Made by a program: the position numbers and the translations under genes | Origin: Nostocaceae cyanobacterium | GTDB lineage: Bacteria; Cyanobacteriota; Cyanobacteriia; Cyanobacteriales; Nostocaceae | Length of the DNA stretch: 64,000 nt | Assembly: GCA_030065825.1 (NCBI GenBank) | Contig: JASJCY010000036.1 | Coordinates: 1-64,000 of the forward strand | Direction of reading: 5' to 3' | Notes under the pieces: generated by a model | Database searches by the model: none | Told to the model about the DNA's origin: nothing | Seen by the model: only the letters and a program-made list of their open reading frames with translations | In this document: in pieces, positions 45,411 to 54,561 of the stretch | Numbering within the stretch: position 1 is the first letter of the stretch | Layout of the letters: each line of letters opens with the position of its first letter

Positions 45411-45482
45411 AAAATAATCAAAAATTACAAATTAAAAATGACTTTGACCGCTATGTAGAATTATTTCAGAACCATGAGGTAT

Positions 45483-45791
45483 TTAAATTTCAAATACTTC
45501 CAATTCCAAAGATTGTAATTCTTCTGCTAAATAATAAGACAGTAACTCAACATTGGGATAATTCCAAATTACGAGAGGAGATAACTGTAATCCCAAATAT
45601 TGTTTTCCTAGATTAGCAATATTCATTGTCTGTACCGAATCTAAGCCATAGCTATCAAAAGGTACTTTGATGTCGATTTCATCAGCTTCTATTCCTAACT
45701 GTTCAGCAATTTGACAAGCTAACCAATCTTGAATATCTTCTGCTGTCATTGGTTTATTACTGAATTGAATTTCCCACATATTTTTACTCAT
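45483..45791 (-). CDS. Acyl carrier protein 1
   Basis: The 102-residue protein is an ACP: EIDIKVPFDSYGLDSVQTMN contains the phosphopantetheine Ser in GLDS (about residue 52), followed by LQLSPLVIWNYPNVELLSYYLAEEL. It lies 6 bp after the KS gene, so it probably serves that KS. The N-terminal WEIQFSNKPMTAEDIQDWLACQIAEQLG is slightly extended. Confidence 0.9.
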   Translation of the reverse strand: MSKNMWEIQFSNKPMTAEDIQDWLACQIAEQLGIEADEIDIKVPFDSYGLDSVQTMNIANLGKQYLGLQLSPLVIWNYPNVELLSYYLAEELQSLELEVFEI

Positions 45792-45797
45792 TGATTT

Positions 45798-48404
45798 TTA
45801 TCCTATTTTTTTACCATTACCATTTACTTGCTGTCGGTGTTTACTAGTTAAAAATTCCACCAGTTCCGGTAGTAATTGAATTTGTGCTTCTGAGAAATTG
45901 CCCCCTTCCCTTAACAACTGAGTTATCTGATGAGTTTCAGCCTGATGTAACAAGTCAAGAAAGCGTCTTTGAGACTTATGTTGTAATTTGGTTGCTTCTT
46001 GATGCTCATTTTCATCTGTTGTTTTAAACCAATAACGCTGTCGCTGAAATGGATAAGTTGGTAGTACTACCTGACGATGGGGATAATCTTGATGGAAACT
46101 AGACCAATCTATTCCTACCCCGCGAATATATAATTCTCCTAAACTGTGGAGGATTTCCTGCCAATCTTCTCTTCCTTTACTTAAGCTAGACAGACACACC
46201 CCGATTTCATCTGGTAGAGAAGTTGGTTTTGATGTCATTAAAAGAAACACCTGATAACCTGCTAAAGTCTCTGCACTCCCAGTCAATTTTCCTGGCTGTT
46301 GCAAATGTTTGCACCAATATTCAGGAGTCGTGATTTCCTTTGTTGTCAGTTCTCCCGTGAGGCTGGAAATTAGAGGAATTTGGGGTTGAGAATAGATGAT
46401 TTGTGTTGCTACTTCCCTAAAAGCTGCAACCATCTCCTCAGCAGAGAGAGAAGCTTGCATTAAACGAGTTCGTTCCACAACCAGCTTCAAACCATCTTCC
46501 AGATTGAACACCCCTGCTAAAATGGCAGCAACGTATTCTCCCACTCCATAACCCATAACTACCTTGGGTTTTATTCCCCAAGACTGCCATAATTGGGCTA
46601 ATGCATATTCTATGGCAAACAGGGCAGGTTCTGTAACTCCTGAATTCTCAATCAAAGACTTTTCTAAATAGGGTTGGAGAATTTCTGCACATTTGTCTAC
46701 CGCAGTGCCAAAGGTGGGTTGAGTCTCGTAAAGTTCCCGTCCCCTAGTCAACTCTTCTATCCCCTCTCCAGGGAATAAAAAGGCTATTTTAGGTCGTTTT
46801 CTACCCTTTACCTTACCATTGAACAGTCCGTAAGTTTCTTCCTTAGTGATAAAAGCATTTAGTTGTTGATGTAACTCTGCAACTGATTTAGTAATTATAC
46901 ATAGACGATAGTCAAAATGTGTACGTTTCGTATTAGTAGTAAAGCAGACATCTGCCAGAGATACTTCAGGATGAGACTCTAAAAAGTCCTCATAGCTTTG
47001 TGCCAGTTCCCTTAAAGCCACATCACTTTTTGCCGACAAAGTTAAAATATGATGGGATCTTTCTTTGGTCAGTGTTGTATTTTTAACCTCTAAAGGTGCT
47101 TCTTCTAGGATGATATGAGCATTAGTACCTCCAAAACCAAATCCACTCACACCAGCCAAACGACTCTGTTCCCCACGAGACCATTTCTGAGTTTCTGTAG
47201 GAATTTGAAATAGAGTCCCCTCCAGAGAGATATAGGGATTAAGCTGCTCTAAGTGCAAGTGAGGAGGAATTTCCCCGTGTTGCAGACAAAGAATAACCTT
47301 GATCAAACCAGCCATCCCCGAAGCAGCTTCTAAATGACCAATATTGGGTTTAGCAGAACCAATGTAACAGGTTCGATCTGACTTACGACCTGCCATTAAT
47401 ACAGCTTTCAAAGCTCGAAATTCAATCGCATCCCCGATGGCTGTACCAACAGCATGAGCTTCAATATAATTAATATCTGCTGGTTGTACTTTAGCATTTG
47501 CTAAGGCTTGACGAATTACTGCCTGTTGAGCAAGTCCGTTTGGTGCCGTCAGACTATTGCTTAACCCATCCTGGTTAACTGCTGAACCTCTAATTAGTGC
47601 CAGAATATTATCTCCGTCTTTCATCGCATCAGAGAGACGCTTGAGGACGACTACACCACACCCTTCTCCCCTGACATAACCATCAGCATCAGCGTCAAAA
47701 GTTTTACATCGACCGTTAGGAGACAGCATACGAGTTTGAGAGGAGGAAATAGTCGAATCGGGAGAGAGAATTAAATTCATCCCTGCTGCTAAACATAGAT
47801 CCGACTCTCCACTACGCAAACTTTGACAAGCCAAATGAACTGTAACTAGAGACGAAGAACAGGCAGTATCTATTGCCATACTTGGACCGCGCAAATCCAA
47901 TAAATAGGATAAGCGATTAGCTGTAATACAAAAAGTTGTTCCCGTACTGCTGTGAGGTCCAATGCAAGAAAAGTTTTTGTAAAGCAGTCTGTGATAATCG
48001 ATGGTACACAGACCCGTAAATACTCCTGTCTGACTTCCAGCCAAACTATTTGGTACTATGCCAGCATTTTCTAAAGCTTCCCAAGCTACTTCTAAAAATA
48101 GCCTCTGTTGAGGGTCTGTATGCTCAACTTCCTCAGCAGACATGCTAAAAAAATCAGCATCAAACCAATCCACCTGCTCTAAAAAACCACCCCAACGGGT
48201 ACTCATTTTTCCTGGTGTTTCTGGATTGGGATCATAGTAAGCGTCTATATCCCACCGTTCTTTTGGCACTTGAGCGATCGCATCCCCACCATTACGTAAT
48301 AACTGCCAAAAAGATTGAGGATCTTTTGCTTTCGGAAAACGACAACCAATGCCAACAATTGCTATAGGTTCCATCTTCAATTCAGAATTAGGGGTCATTT
48401 GCAA
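45798..48404 (-). CDS. Polyketide synthase: ketosynthase with degenerate acyltransferase
   Basis: The 868-residue protein has an intact KS: Cys182 in DTACSSSLV, His317 in EAHAVGT (the usual EAHGTGT altered) and His357 in NIGHLEA. The AT region (about 538-720) is broken in function. GHSxG reads GYGVG at 618-622, with Gly620 replacing the nucleophile, and about 85 residues including the catalytic His motif are missing between about 650 and 655. The post-AT linker ([13 protein letters not shown]) survives. There is no KR, DH or ACP on the chain. Extender loading must come in trans, or the KS joins carrier-bound acyl groups. Neighbouring ACPs would supply them. Confidence 0.88.
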   Translation of the reverse strand: MQMTPNSELKMEPIAIVGIGCRFPKAKDPQSFWQLLRNGGDAIAQVPKERWDIDAYYDPNPETPGKMSTRWGGFLEQVDWFDADFFSMSAEEVEHTDPQQRLFLEVAWEALENAGIVPNSLAGSQTGVFTGLCTIDYHRLLYKNFSCIGPHSSTGTTFCITANRLSYLLDLRGPSMAIDTACSSSLVTVHLACQSLRSGESDLCLAAGMNLILSPDSTISSSQTRMLSPNGRCKTFDADADGYVRGEGCGVVVLKRLSDAMKDGDNILALIRGSAVNQDGLSNSLTAPNGLAQQAVIRQALANAKVQPADINYIEAHAVGTAIGDAIEFRALKAVLMAGRKSDRTCYIGSAKPNIGHLEAASGMAGLIKVILCLQHGEIPPHLHLEQLNPYISLEGTLFQIPTETQKWSRGEQSRLAGVSGFGFGGTNAHIILEEAPLEVKNTTLTKERSHHILTLSAKSDVALRELAQSYEDFLESHPEVSLADVCFTTNTKRTHFDYRLCIITKSVAELHQQLNAFITKEETYGLFNGKVKGRKRPKIAFLFPGEGIEELTRGRELYETQPTFGTAVDKCAEILQPYLEKSLIENSGVTEPALFAIEYALAQLWQSWGIKPKVVMGYGVGEYVAAILAGVFNLEDGLKLVVERTRLMQASLSAEEMVAAFREVATQIIYSQPQIPLISSLTGELTTKEITTPEYWCKHLQQPGKLTGSAETLAGYQVFLLMTSKPTSLPDEIGVCLSSLSKGREDWQEILHSLGELYIRGVGIDWSSFHQDYPHRQVVLPTYPFQRQRYWFKTTDENEHQEATKLQHKSQRRFLDLLHQAETHQITQLLREGGNFSEAQIQLLPELVEFLTSKHRQQVNGNGKKIG

Positions 48405-48446
48405 ATTTATTAGTTAACCCTTGTTTATAAAAGTCAAAAACTGACT

Positions 48447-49820
48447 CTAGCTATTTTCAGCAATGACTGTCCGGGAAAACTGTTCAAAGGTTTTAGTATT
48501 GCTTTGGATTGCTGTCTGAATTGACCCTCGTGCAGCCATTACACGCATTTCACGGTTGACAGTCCAGAGATAGTCTACATCATTAAAGAAACGACGCATT
48601 TCTCCTAGAAGACGCTGACGATTCTTTGATGCCACATAAAAACCTTCATGTTCCTGACAAAAACAGCGTTTCATCCAATCAAGCGCGTCTTCAGAGGACA
48701 TCCCAAATACAGGAGCCTGTAAGAGCCTATAAACTAGTTCCATAATCGTATAATCATCGGCAAAATAACGATGAGGTAACACCCCAGAAAGTCCCCCTAA
48801 AGTCCCACGTTGCATCATGTAAATTGCCATGTTGCCGACAAATTTCTCGTATGGGGTTGGTTTAGGGAAAGCTTTATACATATCTTTCGCTAGCAGTTGG
48901 GAAATTGTCGTATGGAAAGACTCATCCAAAAAATGGTAGCGAGAAATAGCTGTTGGAGTCGGGATAAACTTCCCTTTGTTTTCTAGCTTCTTACAATACT
49001 TAGCAATAGAATGTTCCATGTTCTTCAGATACAAGTTAGCAATCATTCGTATCGTGTAGAACTGACAAGCCATAAAGGGTGAACCCGATCCCCAGTTAAA
49101 GGTGAAAAAACTTTGCAGAGGTAGAGAATATTCTAATGAGCGTCCTAGCATTCCCGCAGTAGGAGCTTTAAGAATAAACTTGTTTTTCTGCTCTAACTCA
49201 CGCAAATAAGGAGAATATTGTTGTTTTCTGCCACTTAACATCCTTTTCGCTAAAGAACGCAAGGCATAATATTTGTATGTCGGTAAAGGATCTTGCCCCA
49301 AGGTTAATTTGTATGAGTTCCATTTGAGCAGGGTATTGAGTCCTTTCTTGCCTATTAAAGCATTTGCTGCCATTAACCCTATCTTGCGAAAGGCATTGAT
49401 GTGGTAATATTCTTGCTCAGTCTCAAAAGATAGCTCACGAGAGAGTGTTTCGTAACCACCAATGGCTGCAAAAACACTAGATGTGACCTGATTGAAATTT
49501 ACAGTCTCAGTTTCGGAATTAGAGATATAGTTATAATTTGTAAACCAGTGGAGGTGGTTCAGAGCTAGTTTTTGGGCAGGAGAAGCAACTTCGTACAGTG
49601 GAGAAGCATATAACAGTGATTGCTCTGACTCACTCCAATAATGATCCCTATTGTTGTTATAGTTGAAGCTCTTACTCAACTCCTCGATTTTTTCGGTGTA
49701 GTCAGAATCGATATTATTACGATAAGTAGTTTCGATCAGTTTTTCATGTCTCTTTGTCTGTCTCTCAGTCAAAGTCGAAAATTTTTCTTGTGTCTCAGGT
49801 GGTTTAATGGTGGTTGTCAT
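48447..49820 (-). CDS. AurF/CylC-type dimetal-carboxylate oxygenase or halogenase
   Basis: The 457-residue helical protein fits the AurF ligand spacing: E137-x2-H140 (FETEQEYYH), E269, H296-x3-E300-x2-H303 (RYHFLDESFH) and an early Glu (E103 or E105). The 27-residue gap from E269 to H296 is as I recall for AurF. Length, context with FAAL, ACP and PKS, and the LNHLHWFTNY opening recall the CylC halogenases of cyanobacterial lipopeptides and alkylresorcinols, which chlorinate unactivated fatty-acyl carbons. Halogenase versus oxygenase cannot be settled from the sequence. It lies between ACP2 and the KS gene. Confidence 0.7.
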   Translation of the reverse strand: MTTTIKPPETQEKFSTLTERQTKRHEKLIETTYRNNIDSDYTEKIEELSKSFNYNNNRDHYWSESEQSLLYASPLYEVASPAQKLALNHLHWFTNYNYISNSETETVNFNQVTSSVFAAIGGYETLSRELSFETEQEYYHINAFRKIGLMAANALIGKKGLNTLLKWNSYKLTLGQDPLPTYKYYALRSLAKRMLSGRKQQYSPYLRELEQKNKFILKAPTAGMLGRSLEYSLPLQSFFTFNWGSGSPFMACQFYTIRMIANLYLKNMEHSIAKYCKKLENKGKFIPTPTAISRYHFLDESFHTTISQLLAKDMYKAFPKPTPYEKFVGNMAIYMMQRGTLGGLSGVLPHRYFADDYTIMELVYRLLQAPVFGMSSEDALDWMKRCFCQEHEGFYVASKNRQRLLGEMRRFFNDVDYLWTVNREMRVMAARGSIQTAIQSNTKTFEQFSRTVIAENS

Positions 49821-49925
49821 AATGTCATAACTTTTATTGATTCCTGTTTGACCCTATTGACCTTGTACTTGCTCTATGGCAGTTATAGATTGATGATTTT
49901 GGATTTTTGAGATTACTTTTAGTTG

Positions 49926-50192
49926 TCAATATTCAGAGCTTAAATACTGAACCAAAGCCTCAATAGTTGGGTAATCATACAATAAAGTGGGATCAATTTC
50001 CCTGCCTAACCAATCTTCTAAGTCCCCTGTCAAACCTACTATTACTGAAGAATCTAGACCATAACTATTAAAAGGTATCTTCACCTCGATTTCCTCAGCA
50101 TCTATTTCCAACAGATTAGCTAGGTAAGAAACTATCCACTCTTGAATTTCTGTTGCTGATATCTCTTTTACTAGGAGATTCTGAGTTTCCAT
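49926..50192 (-). CDS. Acyl carrier protein 2
   Basis: The 88-residue ACP has VKIPFNSYGLDSSVIVGL with the phosphopantetheine Ser in GLDS (about residue 49) and ends EALVQYLSSEY. It resembles ACP1 in the FxSYGLDS motif. As the first or second gene of the minus-strand group, directly before the dimetal enzyme, it probably carries the FAAL-activated fatty acid. Confidence 0.9.
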   Translation of the reverse strand: METQNLLVKEISATEIQEWIVSYLANLLEIDAEEIEVKIPFNSYGLDSSVIVGLTGDLEDWLGREIDPTLLYDYPTIEALVQYLSSEY

Positions 50193-50239
50193 TATGTTTG
50201 TACCTCAATTCCAGTTCATTTTTGTTTGGTAGAAAATTA

Positions 50240-50398
50240 CTAATACTTTGATTCACTTGCTTTTTGAATCGGTGTTGCTGAATTATAGGGTGAAGTTGCA
50301 GGTTTAGAAATCTTAAACTCCTTATCCTTTTCCCTGAAATAAATCATCCCGCAATGGAAGCAACACCTTTGAATTCGTTCTTGTGTCGTTATCGACAT
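50240..50398 (-). CDS. Small Cys-containing protein, uncertain
   Basis: From ATG 50398 the frame codes for 52 residues with CCFHCGMIYF near the start and a polar Ser/Lys tail. An earlier Met at 50425 is possible. The Cys-Cys-x2-Cys cluster could bind metal. It lies just upstream of ACP2 and could lead the operon. No family is recognised and coding is not certain. Confidence 0.35.
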   Translation of the reverse strand: MSITTQERIQRCCFHCGMIYFREKDKEFKISKPATSPYNSATPIQKASESKY

Positions 50399-50772
50399 TT
50401 TAACCTTATAGGTTAATCCGCACATTCTTTTCCAAAGCCTTTATATCAATAAATCTTAATATAAAAACAGATATCTAGAAAAAAATGCGCTAAATCCAGT
50501 GAAATATAGAAATCCTGTTTGATTCTTTTTCACCTATAACCCTTGTAAAACAGATTATTGAGTCTCTGTATACCTTCAAATTGAAGTCAGAGTCCTAATA
50601 TATTTTGGTTTTTATCAAAGACATTCATCTTCCTTTGGAGCTTGAAAAGGACAAAATCTAATTTCTTTGCCTAGATTATTACACGGTTTCCTAAGTTTAC
50701 TTTATTTTCATCCAATTGGAGTATAACATGTATCTTTTTTTTATAGCCTGACAAAAAATTAAGAAATGATGT

Positions 50773-50849
50773 GCCAATATGGCAGATTTACCATTATGTA
50801 TTCAAGTTAATAAAATCTTGCCAATATGGCAGATTTATTATTACGTATT
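50773..50849. promoter_or_regulatory. Two 30-bp direct repeats, possible operator pair
   Basis: GCCAATATGGCAGATTTA-(C/T)(C/T)ATTA(T/C)GTATT occurs at 50773-50802 and 50820-50849, 47 bp apart. The start of each is itself an inverted repeat (GCCA-N3-TGGC). The motif is unlike the dispersed repeat families of the window, and a regulator-binding site for the divergent gene groups is a reasonable guess. Confidence 0.5.
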
Positions 50850-51154
50850 TCCCAAAAATATCATATTATATTTATAATCAGTAAAGCCAAATTTAGATTC
50901 AGAAATGAAATTATTGCTATTTAAGTAGGTGGTAAAACTTATAACCATCTCATTAATAAGCCATGACTCCAAGGCTTTGTGAAAAGTTAGCTTTTAGCAT
51001 TCTCGTAGCGCTAATGGCGTTCCCCAGAGTAGCAACCGCAAAAGTTTTGTAAGTTTAACATTTGGTTGCTCCTTTTAGGTTTATTTGTGCCATCTCACCT
51101 AAAAATGCACTTATCTTCAATCAGTCCTAGTGTAAGCAGCTGATAATGGCTACC

Positions 51155-51318
51155 ACACATCTTGCACCAGGGTCAGAAACCGGGTTTATCGCAAATATTA
51201 AACGGTCAAAACCCTAATTTTTCGTTCATAAACCCGGCAGTCGCTTTAAGTCGGGGAACCCGACCAACGCGCTGCCTCGCTTTCTCTATGCTTGTTGATA
51301 ATGGTGCAAGATATGACC
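51155..51318. repeat. AGAAACCGGGTTT-type repeat carrying a nested CG-rich insertion
   Basis: CATCTTGCACC...CAGAAACCGGGTTTA...ATAAACCCGG, then a foreign CG-rich piece (about 51239-51287, CAGTCGCTTTAAGTCGGGGA...CGCGCTGCCTCG), then CTTTCTCTATGCTTGTTG...TGCAAGATATGA. A second member of the CG-rich family lies at 61460-61545. Confidence 0.8.
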
Positions 51319-51709
51319 TACTGGTCTCAAACACCACGATTTTTAAAACTTTCAAAACCTTTATAAGTAAGTCAGGTTTAAAAATCTACCTACGTAACAA
51401 AATGTAAAACCAGCGAATAGCTTATTACTTAGGTTATTCCACGATTTTTACAAAAATAAACACACATTGGGTTTTTAATTCACATGCATCATGACAAACT
51501 AAATAATTAGATCGAATTAGAGATAAAATCTTACCCTACTAGCAACTTCTCTATCCTGACTGAGGACAAGATAAGTATTAAAGGGCTAAGTATAACTGAT
51601 ATCAGTGTCTTCACTTTCTTCTAATTGAAACAGGATTTATGCAGTCCCCACCTAAAAAAGGGTGGGAGTGCCTAAGTTATATGAAAGAAAGGAGTTAAAT
51701 AAATTAAGT

Positions 51710-54493
51710 ATGGATGAACTTACCTTCTCTATTGGATTACTAACACCTGCAAGCGATTTAATCACAGGAGCAGGTCCTGGAATTTCCCTCTTTTTTGGAC
51801 GTGCTGGAAATGATATCTTTTACAACTATGATCCCATTGAGGATGCCAATGAAGGTATCAACATTGACATTCTATTTGGTGATCTCTTTGACAATACAGC
51901 AGATGAATTTGATCTCATTCGTGCGATCGCAGCTGGAAATCCCCTTGCTATTCTAGATGCTAACATTCCCTCAGTAGGAGAAGACAGATTTGTATTAGGA
52001 GATGAATTTCAGCCTTACTACACAAGCTTTGACCCACTTTCCTTACTCACCACAAACCAATTCGGTGTCAATGAGTTTACCGTCCTTTATGATTTCGATC
52101 CCCAGCAGGATACAATCCAGCTTAATGGCAAGAAAGATGATTACACCTTGTTAAAATTGGATTCTCTCCCCGTTCAAGGATTTGAGTTTTCTGGATATGC
52201 TCTTTTTTCGCTTCAGACTGGACTACCCGACCTTGTGAGTTTGATTGTTCAGGAGCCGAGTGTAGAGTTAGAGTTAAAGGATAAAGATGCCTTTCAGTTT
52301 GTGGGTAACAAGCCAAAGGATAAACCAAAGGAAAAGAAGGTTGGGCAATTTGGCACCACTGGTCTTGATTTTGGCTATGGTGTGGCAACCGACTCAAATG
52401 GTAATCTTTATGTCACTGGAACAACCAGTGGTTCTCTCAACGGACCGAACAAAGGCTCTTCAGACGTCTGGGTCACCAAGTTTGACTCCAATGGCAACCA
52501 GGTATTGGCGAAACAATTTGGTTCTGCGGATGGCGATATAGCCTATGAAATTACTACTGATAAGTATGGCAATTTCTATTTGGCAGGCAGTACCAGTGGT
52601 AGTTTTGTTGCCGGCAATAATTCCCCTGCAGGAACTGATGCTTGGGTAGCCAAATATAACAAGAACGGCAAGAAGTTGTGGGGACGGCAAGTTGGAGAAA
52701 ACTCGACGAGGGGGGATTTCGGCTTTTCCACCAGTGGGTTTGGACTCCAGGTTGATGATGGTGGCAATGTTTATCTCTCTGGACTAACCATTAATGACAA
52801 CGATCCCGAAAATGGTGGCAAGGGAATTCTGGATTTTCCTGTGGAGGATGATTCCTGGGTCATTAAGTTTGATCGCAATGGTAATCAGCAGTGGTTCACA
52901 AAAATTGTTGATCCCCAGCAACCATCTGCCTCACCCCTAGCTATTACCCCTTTCTTTGATGAAAGCTATGATTTGGCTGTTGATCAAGGGGGCAACTCTT
53001 ACCTAGTCGGATGGACTCAGGGTCTAGCCAAAGAATCTGATCCCTCTCGACTGTTACTGAAGTACGATGCTTGGGTATCTAAGGTAGGTGCTGACGGTAA
53101 CGTTGAGTGGACTCAACAATTTGGGAGTAAGGATGAGGGTCTAGAGTTTGCCTGGGCTGTGGATACTGATAGCAAGGGTAATATTTACGTTACAGGCTGG
53201 ACCACAGGGGAATTAGGAACCAGAGATAAAGAGTTTGAAAAATCAGACTCTTATGATGTTTTTCTCACCAAATTTACCCCAGATGGGGATCAGGTATGGG
53301 CAAAACAAATAGGTTCCCAAGGTGATGATGGAACCTATTTTGGTGATTTGGTGATTGATGCCTACGACAACATCTTTGTGTCCGGGTACACCAACGATAA
53401 ACTAGGTAAAGGCGGTTCCGACAAAAACACTGACGGTTGGGTCGGTCGATTTGATACAAACGGGAACAACAAGTGGATTCAGCAAATCGGCATTAAGGAT
53501 AAAGCTGATTATGCAACGGGACTTGCAGTTAACAATGCGGGTCAGTTATTTGTAACGGGTTTCACTGAAGGCTTTTTTGGGAATGGTAACAATTTCCAAG
53601 CCCAGGGAGCAGCCGTAGATACTTGGATTGCTCAGTTGGACGTCAAGGATGGAAAAGTAAAAGAATTTACCGGCAATACCGGCAAAGTCATCAGCATTAA
53701 TAATCCTGCTCCAATCTCCACAGTTGATATCAGTGATAGGTTAGTAACTTCAGACCAGTTGCCCGACGGAGATAACCGTATTAACACTGAGCTAGATTCT
53801 GATGGAGTTGTGGATAATCTTAGCTCTGTATTTGACCCTACCTCCCAAAACTCTGTGCCTGCTGCCCTAACCCAATTACTCACCAATAATTCTGACCTTC
53901 TCCCCAATAGTGGAAGTGATGAAGAGGTTAAGCTTACAGGCACGGATGCAGATGACATTCTCTTTGCTGGAGCAGGTGATGATGAACTCAAGGGAGAAAA
54001 AGGCAACGATATCCTGTATGGCTTAGGTGGTGATGACAAATTAGAAGGTAAGGATGGTGATGATACCTTCTACGGTGGTACTGGTAACGACGAGATTAAG
54101 GGAGGAGAAGATAGCGATACAATCACCGGAGTCGATCCCAATAGTGCTTCAGCTGGGCGTGGTGAAATAGATACAATGAAGGGTGAAAAGGACGGGGATC
54201 GGTTTGTTCTGGGCGATAGCAATCAGGTTTATTACAACGATGGTAACTCAAGAACAGGCGGTTATGGAGATTATGCTCTGATTGAAGATTTCAAACTCAA
54301 GGATGGCGATGTGATTCAACTCAAAGGTAGCAAGAATGACTATAGGTTAGGATCTGCCCCGAAGGATTTAAAGGACGGAACAGGGATTTTCTATCTTGAT
54401 GGTCAGACAACACCGGAGTTAATTGGCATTGTCAAAGGGGTCAAAACTGAGGATTTGTCACTAAATGATAGGGATGTCTTCACCTTCGTTTAG
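51710..54493 (+). CDS. Beta-propeller (SBBP) and RTX-repeat secreted protein 1
   Basis: Start set at 51710 (MDELTFSIGLLTP), which aligns with the start of its downstream sister. A GTG at 51662 is also open. The 927 residues comprise an N-terminal domain (about 1-200, with the FGDLFDNTADEF and GDEFQPYYTSFDPLSLLTT blocks), about eight SBBP-type blades (G.IYVTG.T.G.LG, WV.KFD.NGN) and a C-terminal set of RTX nonapeptides (GAGDDELKGEKGNDILYGLGG). There is no Sec signal. Such proteins leave by type I secretion and fold on calcium outside the cell. Function unknown, probably surface or matrix binding. Confidence 0.8.
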   Translation: MDELTFSIGLLTPASDLITGAGPGISLFFGRAGNDIFYNYDPIEDANEGINIDILFGDLFDNTADEFDLIRAIAAGNPLAILDANIPSVGEDRFVLGDEFQPYYTSFDPLSLLTTNQFGVNEFTVLYDFDPQQDTIQLNGKKDDYTLLKLDSLPVQGFEFSGYALFSLQTGLPDLVSLIVQEPSVELELKDKDAFQFVGNKPKDKPKEKKVGQFGTTGLDFGYGVATDSNGNLYVTGTTSGSLNGPNKGSSDVWVTKFDSNGNQVLAKQFGSADGDIAYEITTDKYGNFYLAGSTSGSFVAGNNSPAGTDAWVAKYNKNGKKLWGRQVGENSTRGDFGFSTSGFGLQVDDGGNVYLSGLTINDNDPENGGKGILDFPVEDDSWVIKFDRNGNQQWFTKIVDPQQPSASPLAITPFFDESYDLAVDQGGNSYLVGWTQGLAKESDPSRLLLKYDAWVSKVGADGNVEWTQQFGSKDEGLEFAWAVDTDSKGNIYVTGWTTGELGTRDKEFEKSDSYDVFLTKFTPDGDQVWAKQIGSQGDDGTYFGDLVIDAYDNIFVSGYTNDKLGKGGSDKNTDGWVGRFDTNGNNKWIQQIGIKDKADYATGLAVNNAGQLFVTGFTEGFFGNGNNFQAQGAAVDTWIAQLDVKDGKVKEFTGNTGKVISINNPAPISTVDISDRLVTSDQLPDGDNRINTELDSDGVVDNLSSVFDPTSQNSVPAALTQLLTNNSDLLPNSGSDEEVKLTGTDADDILFAGAGDDELKGEKGNDILYGLGGDDKLEGKDGDDTFYGGTGNDEIKGGEDSDTITGVDPNSASAGRGEIDTMKGEKDGDRFVLGDSNQVYYNDGNSRTGGYGDYALIEDFKLKDGDVIQLKGSKNDYRLGSAPKDLKDGTGIFYLDGQTTPELIGIVKGVKTEDLSLNDRDVFTFV

Positions 54494-54561
54494 ATGAATT
54501 TGTCAATATTGGGCGTTGCTGAAGAACATTCTTTAAAAAAGCTGAAATAAAATAAACCAAA

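Larger units (their letters stand above)
50426..51709. other. Divergent promoter region of the biosynthetic and RTX gene groups
   Basis: About 1.3 kb without a convincing gene separates the minus-strand biosynthetic group from the plus-strand RTX genes. It contains the paired 30-bp direct repeats (50773-50849), a palindromic repeat (51155-51318) and AT-rich stretches. A long leader before either group is possible. Confidence 0.6.

Noticed and set aside
45798-50192. Heterocyst glycolipid (hgl) locus
   Set aside because: The heterocyst glycolipid synthase genes have a different layout (multi-domain PKS with KR/DH/ER, HetN/HetI). Here there is one KS with a dead AT, a dimetal enzyme and Glf.
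51162-51407. 81-codon plus-strand frame
   Set aside because: Lies within the dispersed AGAAACCGGGTTT repeat and its CG-rich insertion.
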